This document shows positions 6,372-12,353 of a DNA stretch of 14,377 nucleotides, piece after piece (position 1 is the stretch's first letter; each line of letters opens with the position of its first letter). A program made the translations under genes and the position numbers. The notes below the pieces were generated by a model. It was not told where the DNA came from. It saw only the letters and a list, made by a program, of their open reading frames with translations, and did no database searches. The stretch comes from Bacteriovoracaceae bacterium UBA4096 (GTDB taxonomy: Bacteria > Bdellovibrionota > Bacteriovoracia > Bacteriovoracales > Bacteriovoracaceae): assembly GCA_002381945.1 (NCBI GenBank), contig DFXY01000016.1, positions 26,634-41,010 on the forward strand, read 5' to 3'.

Positions 6372-6620
6372 ATGAGAATTTTAATTTGTGTACTCAGTAT
6401 CTACATGATGTCGGATGCCTGGGGAGATGAACAAAAAGTTATTTACCAGTATAAAAAATACGAAAAATTTGACCTTGGTAACCTTGAAGTTAAGGGTCAG
6501 TTGATAGCTCCCGGGGATATCTCCGTGAGAGAGCGGGAAAGGAAAAGATTTGAACTGGATCTTTTCTCCCGCAAAGACTTTGACGGGTTTATTAAGAAGG
6601 ATGTTGAGTCTCTACGCTAA
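6372..6620 (+). CDS. Small secreted protein, CglF-like
   Basis: 82 residues with a signal peptide ending DAWG-DE near residue 18-19, and the start fixed by AAGGGG in the tail of the previous gene. It begins one base after that gene's stop. The mature 64 residues read as a Tyr/Lys-rich start, a D-L-G-N-L-E-V-K-G-Q-L segment, a Pro-Gly turn, then a basic RERERKRF run and a helical end (FDGFIKKDVESLR). The pattern Y-K-K, F-D, V/I-x-G-x-L, P-x, R-x-R, R-x-x-F-x(7)-V-x-x-L recalls small secreted proteins of myxobacteria and Bdellovibrio annotated as gliding protein CglF. That match is from memory and weak. It has no Cys and no lipobox. Last gene of operon 1, so it probably acts with the barrel and TPR protein in the periplasm or at the outer membrane. 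Confidence 0.6.
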   Translation: MRILICVLSIYMMSDAWGDEQKVIYQYKKYEKFDLGNLEVKGQLIAPGDISVRERERKRFELDLFSRKDFDGFIKKDVESLR

Positions 6621-6647
6621 TACTTTTAGAGACTTAAGCCTTTGCTA

Positions 6648-6701
6648 AATGCCTTGAAAAGTGGTCACTCTATAAGAGTGACTACCATAATTTAAGGCAT
6701 T
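6648..6701 (+). terminator. Large two-part hairpin after operon 1 (terminator or small RNA structure)
   Basis: The outer stem AATGCCTT (6648-6655) pairs perfectly with AAGGCATT (6694-6701). The inner stem GTGGTCACTC (6661-6670) pairs with GAGTGACTAC (6676-6685) across loop TATAA with one G-U pair. No U-tract follows at once; the nearest T run is near 6731. It may end operon 1 weakly, protect its 3' end, or be part of a small RNA. Typing it as a terminator is tentative. Confidence 0.45.
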
Positions 6702-6791
6702 GCCTTGATAAGCAATTTGAACTCGGGCGATTTTTGATTATTTGTTAAAACATGGTTGTGATTGATTTTGAGAAGAGTAGAATCACCACCG

Positions 6792-6801
6792 TTGCTATAA
6801 A
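6792..6801 (+). promoter_or_regulatory. Candidate extended -10 promoter of the motor operon
   Basis: TTGCTATAAA is identical to 2547-2556 upstream of operon 1. The predicted start is near 6808, at the base of the structured leader element. A competing pair, TTGTGA (6756-6761), 16 bases, TAGAAT (6778-6783), would start near 6790. I cannot choose between them from sequence alone. Confidence 0.35.
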
Positions 6802-6873
6802 TTTTTCTTTGATTCTTCTGTTGGACGTTATCTCAAGTTGCACGTTTGTTGATGTCTAGAATCAAGAGAAAGA
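6802..6873 (+). ncRNA. Structured 5' leader element, copy 2
   Basis: TTGATTCT (6809-6816) pairs perfectly with AGAATCAA (6858-6865). Beyond one bulged base, the pyrimidine run 6802-6808 pairs with the purine run 6867-6873. The 41-base loop carries GTTGGACGTTA, two variable bases and TCAAGTTGCACGT, the same core as copy 1 at 2599-2660. The closing stems differ between copies but stay complementary. It starts about 210 bases before the motor gene at 7012. Same interpretation as copy 1: probable cis-acting RNA of unknown class controlling the gliding operons. Confidence 0.6.
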
Positions 6874-6888
6874 AGACTCCCAGAGTCT
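6874..6888 (+). promoter_or_regulatory. Leader hairpin with potential anti-Shine-Dalgarno
   Basis: AGACTC (6874-6879) pairs with GAGTCT (6883-6888) over 6 bp with a 3-base loop. The CTCCC inside it (6877-6881) could instead pair with the GGGGG of the motor gene's ribosome-binding site near 7001-7005. This gives two mutually exclusive structures in principle. It is an inference without a folding calculation. Confidence 0.35.
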
Positions 6889-7011
6889 GTTCCGGATACT
6901 AATGAATCATTCATCTACCACACATAGACACATCCTGTTTTTAGGAATTGTTTACAGCATTTTAATATCAGAAATCATCTCAGACATTGAGTCACTTTAA
7001 GGGGGACGCTT

Positions 7012-7698
7012 ATGGAAGAAGTCGTTACGAATCCTGTTGTTCAAGAAAACATTATCCAGTGGGCCGCAAAGTTCATGACTGAAGGTGGAATCTTCATGTG
7101 GATCATCGCCATCGTCTGGTGCATTGGAATTGCCATTGCTGTAGAACGGCTTAAGGCCTATTTTAAATTTGATATTGATGGGACCAGCCTGATGGGTAAT
7201 ATCAAGAAGAATGTCATAGGTAATCAGGTCCAGGATGCAATCCAGACCTGTTCTGAATCAAAAGCACTTCTTCCTTTCATTATGAAAAATGGACTTAAGC
7301 GCGCCAATCAATCTAAAGAGCAGATTCAAGATGCGCTTGAGGCCAGTATTCTCGAAGTTGTTCCTAAAATTGAAAAACGTTTATCTTTTCTGGCACTCGC
7401 GGCAAACCTTTCAACTCTACTTGGTCTGTTAGGTACCATTCAAGGTTTGATTCAATCATTTGCAGCGGTCGCTCAGGCAGAAGCATCACAGAAAGCGCAG
7501 TTACTCGCTGAAGGTATTGCGGTAGCGATGAATACCACGGCCCTGGGACTCATGTCGGCTATTTCTCTAATGGTGATTCACTCAATTCTTATGTCACGTG
7601 GAGAAAAAATGATTCAGGAAATTGAAGAAAATTCAGTGAAACTCCTGGATCTTCTTGCGACTAAGAAAGGTCCTGTTTCAATGGATAAAGCAGCTTAA
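7012..7698 (+). CDS. MotA/TolQ/ExbB-family proton channel protein (AglR-like motor subunit)
   Basis: 228 residues, the usual TolQ/ExbB length. Three membrane segments are seen: about 26-45, 125-150 and 168-192, with the cytoplasmic domain between the first two. The family signature GLLGTIQGLIQSF lies at 138-150, with T142 in the place of the conserved Thr of TolQ/ExbB, and AMNTTALGL (172-180) matches the conserved start of helix 3. Such subunits form a pentamer around a TolR/ExbD dimer and turn proton flow into mechanical work. First gene of operon 2, with a very strong site AAGGGGGA and two TolR/ExbD genes directly after it. The same 1+2 arrangement is that of aglR-aglQ-aglS, the gliding motor of Myxococcus. 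ExbB and TolQ are alternatives, but no tonB, tolA, tolB or pal is present. Confidence 0.88.
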   Translation: MEEVVTNPVVQENIIQWAAKFMTEGGIFMWIIAIVWCIGIAIAVERLKAYFKFDIDGTSLMGNIKKNVIGNQVQDAIQTCSESKALLPFIMKNGLKRANQSKEQIQDALEASILEVVPKIEKRLSFLALAANLSTLLGLLGTIQGLIQSFAAVAQAEASQKAQLLAEGIAVAMNTTALGLMSAISLMVIHSILMSRGEKMIQEIEENSVKLLDLLATKKGPVSMDKAA

Positions 7699-7712
7699 GA
7701 GAAGGAATTTTT

Positions 7713-8174
7713 ATGAAAGTGGGACATAAGATTAAAAAGCCTGAAAAAATAAATCTGGTTCCTATTCTGGATGCCGTGTTCATTTTTATTTTCTTCTTAT
7801 TGATGTCTGCGCAATTTGTTGATGTATATGAGATCGGTTCGTCTGTCCCTATGACTAAAGAAGCAAAGGAAGAGAAACAGGAGAAGGATCCCTTGAATCT
7901 CACATTGGAAGTGACTAAAGATCAGATTATTGTCAAGACAGGTCTTCGTTCTACTCGTTCACGGACTTTTGCATCTGAGCAAAAGAAAGAGATGAAGGAA
8001 TATCTCGTTGAACTTAAACGTCAGCATCCTAAAGAAAACACGATGATCTTAAAAGCTGACCCGAAGATCTCTTTTCAATATCTGGTTACAGTCATTGACA
8101 GCACTCAGAGTTCTAAAGACAGCAAGGATAAGCTGTTTGAACAGATCGTATTTGATAATAACGGAGTGAAATAA
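7713..8174 (+). CDS. TolR/ExbD-family protein 1 (AglQ/AglS-like)
   Basis: 153 residues: short basic cytoplasmic N-terminus, one membrane helix (about 14-36, NLVPILDAVFIFIFFLLMSA) and a periplasmic domain. Asp20 in VPILDAV matches the proton-carrying Asp of TolR/ExbD (Asp23 in E. coli TolR). The periplasmic part is Lys/Glu-rich after the membrane, then has the expected strand-helix-strand pattern (LTLEVTKDQIIVKT, TMILKADPKISFQYLVTVID). It starts 14 bases after the TolQ-like gene, with AAGGA ahead of the ATG. It should sit in the pore of the stator ring and pass torque or force to the periplasmic Glt-like proteins encoded downstream. Confidence 0.88.
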   Translation: MKVGHKIKKPEKINLVPILDAVFIFIFFLLMSAQFVDVYEIGSSVPMTKEAKEEKQEKDPLNLTLEVTKDQIIVKTGLRSTRSRTFASEQKKEMKEYLVELKRQHPKENTMILKADPKISFQYLVTVIDSTQSSKDSKDKLFEQIVFDNNGVK

Positions 8175-8175
8175 G

Positions 8176-8652
8176 ATGAAAAGAAAATTTCAAAGACATA
8201 AAAACAGGGAACCAGTTGATGTCGATATTACTTCACTCCTCGATATCTTAACGATTCTTCTGGTGTTTTTACTTAAGAGTTATAACGCTTCAGATTTAAA
8301 ACTGGATCTTCAGAAGAATCTGGAAATGGCGGATTCTGATGCACGAGCAATGACTCGATATGCACCAGTTATTCAGATTAACAAGGAAGCGAAAGTATTT
8401 TTGAACAATAAGGAAATAGGGCGTCTACCGGCATCGGGAGATATGCCAGTATTAACTGAAGCTTTAAAAAAGGCCAGGGCGGGCATAGAGGCCGATAATG
8501 CCAAGAAGGCATCTAATCAACAAACAAATACTGAACTCGTGAACCTCATTTTTGACAAGGAAATGGACTATGCCGTCGTTCAAAGAGTCATGCATGACTC
8601 GGCACTTGCAGGTTACTCACAATTTAAGTTCATTGTGAAAGGGAACTATTAG
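8176..8652 (+). CDS. TolR/ExbD-family protein 2 (AglQ/AglS-like)
   Basis: 158 residues, beginning one base after the previous stop, with a GGAG site upstream. It has a strongly basic N-terminus (KRKFQRHKNR), one membrane helix (about 18-36) and a periplasmic domain. Asp23 in ITSLLDILTILLVF takes the place of the conserved TolR/ExbD Asp. The periplasmic part has the typical PVIQINKEAKVFLNNKEIG strand pair and the usual late helix-strand (VVQRVMHDSALAGYSQFKFIV). It is clearly different in sequence from the 7713 protein, so the pair is an old duplication. In M. xanthus, AglQ and AglS are likewise two distinct ExbD-type partners of AglR. Which of the two genes here matches which is not decidable by eye. 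Confidence 0.88.
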   Translation: MKRKFQRHKNREPVDVDITSLLDILTILLVFLLKSYNASDLKLDLQKNLEMADSDARAMTRYAPVIQINKEAKVFLNNKEIGRLPASGDMPVLTEALKKARAGIEADNAKKASNQQTNTELVNLIFDKEMDYAVVQRVMHDSALAGYSQFKFIVKGNY

Positions 8653-8653
8653 G

Positions 8654-11527
8654 ATGAAGATTCTACTGGTAGCACTTCTTTTTTCAGGTCTGAGTTTTGC
8701 CCAGACAAAAGCTCCAAAGCAGGACCGTTGGCATAAGCTGATGAATCTTGTTGGACAAGAAATGAAAATTCTTGAAGGGGCCAAACGTAAAGGGGTGGAT
8801 ATCAAGTATCGGATGCTCGAGCTGCATTCAGAGCGGCTTAAACTCATTCATGATAAAAACAACCGTGAATTCATGGCGAAATCAAAAAAGGCGGGGAGCG
8901 GTAAGGGCAAAGAACTTCATTTTAAAGAAACACGCGATTACTATAATTTGACTAAGTCTTTTGGATTAAACATCCTCAAACAGAATCCCGTCAATTCCAG
9001 AAAGGCCGAAGTTAAGTATGCCTTGGCACTTAACTCACGTGATTACGGACAAGATAACATTACTGAAAGATATCTTCTAGATGTTATCTCCCTGATCAAA
9101 GATCCACATAATTCTCTTCGCCACCACGCTGAAACGGCTTTGGCTGATTTTTATTATAATGAAAAACGCTTTCCGGAAGCGATTACTTACTATCAAAGAG
9201 TCATCAAAAAGACAGAAGATGACTGGATGACTAAGCATTTATTTAACCTGTCATGGTGTTACTTGAAAAATCGTGAATTCGACAAAGCGATTGATACTAT
9301 CAAAAAATCATATTTTGAAAGTAAGAATCCTGTCTATGTGAACATTAAGGACCAGGTATTGGAGAATATCGGCTCATTTTATGTCTACGCCGGAAGACCA
9401 TTGGAGGGTCTGGAATTTTATCTGGATAATGAAAAAAATCCGCTACCTTATTTATTACCGATGGCCCTAAAGGCCTCTGATAAAGGTCATGAGCGTGAAA
9501 CCAAAGAGATTTTGGATTCGGCCCAAAAAGTTATTGATAAAAATGATCTTTTTGAACATCAGGAAGAACTCCTGCATACTTATCTCGATTTTTACCGTCA
9601 TTATAACCGATTTGTTGATCACGAGAAAACATCTCGCATGATGGTGGCCTATTATAAAAAAGCACATCAAGAAATAGAGAAGGATAAGAAGAAGACTAAA
9701 TTTAAAATTGATCTGAAAGATGATGCTATTGAAAAAATGCGATCGCTTGCTGGTTATCTTCAAGTTAAACTGGCAAAAGATGTTAAAAAAGACGACAGTC
9801 AGTATAGCACTGAAGAATTGCAGCTTGTTCTAAGTTATTTCAATCATCTCATCACTCTGGATCCAAAGCGCAAAGTGGAATATTTCTACTTTCGGGCCGA
9901 GACCTATTTTTCAGTTTCTCAGTTTACGAGTGCAGCTCCTAGTTATGTTGAAGCTGTTACTGAGGCCAAGAAAGTAAAACATGATGAACTTGCCCGTAAG
10001 TCTTTAAACTCTCTCCTGGCACTGACTGGCCAGGAAGTACTGGATAAAAATGATAATAAAAAATATCTGATTTTCGCTTATTCTGAGCACATAGAACTCT
10101 GGCCACGAGATGAAAAATCTGAGCAAATTTATCCTAAACTCTTTGAGATTTATCGTGAAGCCTTTGATGATGTAAAGGCTGCTACTGTTATCCGTTCGTA
10201 TAATAAGGCCTATCCTCAACATCTGAAAGAACAACAGACTTTCATGACTAAGATTCTGGATCAGTTTATTGAGAAGAAAAATACTGAAAAGCTAACTCAT
10301 TGGGTGGCCGAGTTTAAAACCGGTTTTCTTTCATTCTCGAAAGACACTATTGAAAAAACTGAAATCATCCTGGGTAATATTCTGTTTCTTCAATACCAGG
10401 ACCTTGCCAAAAAAGGGGAGCGCTTAGCTGCCGCCAAAGGTTTTGAGAGTCTATATGTTCATAAGCTATACCCGGATAAGGTAAAATATCAGGCCGCACT
10501 CTTTGCTTCTATGGCCTATTTGGAACTTGGTGAAACTGTAAAAAGCTATCATTGGCAGGCCCTGGCCTATGCTCGCATGACCGAAGCAGAAAAACTGGAA
10601 CGCCGGGAAGAACAAGTTAAGATGGCCGAACGTACTTATAGGCTTCAGGACTTTGTAACCTCTTATAAGATTTCCGAGTTTCTTCTTAAGAAGTTCTGCT
10701 CCCTAAAAGATGCTACTCAAAATCGACTTTATGAAGTTGCTGTGATGACGGCCTTAGTTGAAGGGCTGCCTGCTGATGCCGAGAAGATTGTCTCAAACTA
10801 TAGTAATTGTCTTAAGGATATAGATGCGAAAGATGCCGCTTTATCTCAAATTTATCAGTACCATGAAAAGAAGGGGGATTTCTTTGCCCTTCGTCTGTTC
10901 TTGAAACGGCACTCAGTGGAACCGTACATAAATCAATACCGCTACACTTTGCAAAAATGGTATTGGGAGAAAAATGATTTAAACTTAAAACAAAATATCC
11001 GTATTGCGTTTAAAGATTTAAATCATCCTGAAACTCTCTCATGGCTTAATGAAATTAACCTACATAAATCTGCTCAAAAAGATATAGATGATTTATTGAA
11101 CGCTGTTGTCTGGAATAAACCTAAGTTTGATGGCGAAGCTTTTAATAAGGCATTGGAATTGTACCTATTGAAGTTAAAAAACTTTAAGGACCGTTATCAT
11201 TCACTAACTCAGTCAAATCAAGTGGATCTGGCCATTTTGACCACTCGTTCGTTTTCAGAAGTCTATTTACATATAGGGCAAACAATCCAGGGACTTCGCC
11301 CACAAGGTATGGAAACACAGACGATGAAGGAGTTTCAGGCGGCCATGAAAGGACTGTCTTCCCAATTCATCACAGCATCAAGGCAGTATGATAAAAATTT
11401 AGAGAAAGCATTAAAAGATAAAGAAACTCTGGCATGGGGATCGCGTTCGATCGCTTCAGTGGAAGAAGTTGAAAATCCGGTGTTTTCATTTTTTACCGGA
11501 CTCACCATGGATAAGAGTAAGGATTAA
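8654..11527 (+). CDS. Large periplasmic TPR protein (GltD-like)
   Basis: 957 residues with a Sec signal peptide (MKILLVALLFSGLSFAQ, cleavage after SFA). The remainder is helical and rich in Lys, Tyr and Phe, with clear TPR-like units at about 163-185 (ADFYYNEKRFPEAITYY), 197-219 (FNLSWCYLKNREFDKAI), 412-440 (FYFRAETYFSVSQFTSA) and 616-642 (LFASMAYLELGETVKSY). No membrane helix beyond the signal is seen. It begins one base after the second ExbD-like gene and is followed two bases later by the TPR lipoprotein gene, so it is firmly in the motor operon. In Myxococcus the glt cluster also has a very large TPR protein (GltD/AgmU) directly before the TPR lipoprotein GltE. This one is shorter. Likely role: periplasmic scaffold carrying motor force. 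Orthology is inferred from order and architecture. Confidence 0.8.
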   Translation: MKILLVALLFSGLSFAQTKAPKQDRWHKLMNLVGQEMKILEGAKRKGVDIKYRMLELHSERLKLIHDKNNREFMAKSKKAGSGKGKELHFKETRDYYNLTKSFGLNILKQNPVNSRKAEVKYALALNSRDYGQDNITERYLLDVISLIKDPHNSLRHHAETALADFYYNEKRFPEAITYYQRVIKKTEDDWMTKHLFNLSWCYLKNREFDKAIDTIKKSYFESKNPVYVNIKDQVLENIGSFYVYAGRPLEGLEFYLDNEKNPLPYLLPMALKASDKGHERETKEILDSAQKVIDKNDLFEHQEELLHTYLDFYRHYNRFVDHEKTSRMMVAYYKKAHQEIEKDKKKTKFKIDLKDDAIEKMRSLAGYLQVKLAKDVKKDDSQYSTEELQLVLSYFNHLITLDPKRKVEYFYFRAETYFSVSQFTSAAPSYVEAVTEAKKVKHDELARKSLNSLLALTGQEVLDKNDNKKYLIFAYSEHIELWPRDEKSEQIYPKLFEIYREAFDDVKAATVIRSYNKAYPQHLKEQQTFMTKILDQFIEKKNTEKLTHWVAEFKTGFLSFSKDTIEKTEIILGNILFLQYQDLAKKGERLAAAKGFESLYVHKLYPDKVKYQAALFASMAYLELGETVKSYHWQALAYARMTEAEKLERREEQVKMAERTYRLQDFVTSYKISEFLLKKFCSLKDATQNRLYEVAVMTALVEGLPADAEKIVSNYSNCLKDIDAKDAALSQIYQYHEKKGDFFALRLFLKRHSVEPYINQYRYTLQKWYWEKNDLNLKQNIRIAFKDLNHPETLSWLNEINLHKSAQKDIDDLLNAVVWNKPKFDGEAFNKALELYLLKLKNFKDRYHSLTQSNQVDLAILTTRSFSEVYLHIGQTIQGLRPQGMETQTMKEFQAAMKGLSSQFITASRQYDKNLEKALKDKETLAWGSRSIASVEEVENPVFSFFTGLTMDKSKD

Positions 11528-11529
11528 TT

Positions 11530-12351
11530 ATGAAAACTATATCATTGATTTTTACATTGTTGGTTTTGGTGTCATGTTCGTCTTCACGTATTGATCGAAA
11601 AATTGACGACGTGACCTGGGACTCATTGGCAGATGAATCCTATTTACGCTGGGGAGAAGGTCGTTTAAAGAAAAGCGCTAATCCAGACCATACAGTTGTT
11701 AATTGTTATCAGGGAAAAGCTAAAGATACTTTAGAAATGTATAAGAAAGACTATCTAACTAAAGGTCAGACACCTTATTACTGGCTACATATTGGTAACT
11801 GTTATTTTATCCAGGAGTCCTGGACTAAGGCCGAATTCTTTTACCGAATGGCACTGGATGAGGCGAAACTTCCAACGATAAAATCAATTGCTTTAAATAA
11901 TCTGGGGCTAATCCATTTTCGTTATGAACAGTGGGAAAAAGGTAAAGGTTTTCTTCAGCAGTCTATGGCCCTCGCTCCAAAATTTAAGGTTCCTCGCTAT
12001 AATATGTCACAACTTTATCTCCAGTTTGGCCTCTATGATAAGGCCATTTCGGTCTTAAGTGAGAGCGCTTTTAGAGGACATAAAGATATTGATGTTTATT
12101 TCTCTTTGGCCAATGCTTATTTGTATAAAGGTGACCTGAGCCGGGCCTCTGAGTATTTTAAGATGATTCCAGAAGAGCATTTTAGAAGAGAAGACATCGC
12201 AGCTACGTATGCACTGTACTTAATTAAAACCGGAAACCTTAAAGGCGCTAAAGAAGTAATGAATCAACGTGATCGCTCAGATGTCTCGGAATTAACTGTT
12301 ATTTCACAAAAAATTGAGAAGATACTCCTTCAAAGAATGAAAGAGGAATAG
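11530..12351 (+). CDS. TPR-repeat lipoprotein (GltE-like)
   Basis: 273 residues. Type II signal peptide with lipobox LVSC, lipidated Cys16 followed by Ser-Ser-Ser, which favours outer-membrane sorting under the Lol rule (no Asp at +2). About five TPR units lie at 82-112, 119-150, 153-183, 187-217 and 222-245, with typical pairs such as ALNNLGLIHFRYEQWEKGKG and YFSLANAYLYKGDLSRASEYF. AAGGA lies in the junction with the preceding gene. The place between the large TPR protein and the FHA protein matches that of M. xanthus GltE (AglT), an outer-membrane-linked TPR lipoprotein required for gliding. It probably docks the periplasmic part of the complex on the outer membrane. PilF-like pilotins are an alternative, but there are no pilus genes nearby. 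Confidence 0.8.
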   Translation: MKTISLIFTLLVLVSCSSSRIDRKIDDVTWDSLADESYLRWGEGRLKKSANPDHTVVNCYQGKAKDTLEMYKKDYLTKGQTPYYWLHIGNCYFIQESWTKAEFFYRMALDEAKLPTIKSIALNNLGLIHFRYEQWEKGKGFLQQSMALAPKFKVPRYNMSQLYLQFGLYDKAISVLSESAFRGHKDIDVYFSLANAYLYKGDLSRASEYFKMIPEEHFRREDIAATYALYLIKTGNLKGAKEVMNQRDRSDVSELTVISQKIEKILLQRMKEE

Positions 12352-12353
12352 AT

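Larger units (their letters stand above)
6621..7011 (+). other. Intergenic/leader region upstream of the motor operon
   Basis: 391 bases without a convincing gene. It holds a large hairpin after operon 1 (6648-6701), a weak sigma70-like pair TTGTGA/TAGAAT (6756-6761 and 6778-6783), an extended -10 candidate (6792-6801), the second copy of the structured leader element (6802-6873), a 6-bp hairpin (6874-6888), and about 120 AT-rich bases before the strong ribosome-binding site AAGGGGGA ahead of 7012. A small perfect palindrome (ATGAA-TCA-TTCAT, 6902-6914) also lies here. Confidence 0.7.

Noticed and set aside
6852..6902. Possible 16-residue leader peptide (ATG at 6852, basic, ends TAC-TAA)
   Set aside because: No Shine-Dalgarno sequence, its ATG lies inside the stem-loop, and copy 1 has only ATG-TAG at the similar place.
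7012..8652. Assigning the motor genes to Tol-Pal or TonB-ExbBD
   Set aside because: No tolA, tolB, pal, tonB or TonB-dependent receptor is nearby. The 1 TolQ + 2 TolR order with TPR and FHA/AgmX-tail partners matches the Agl/Glt type.
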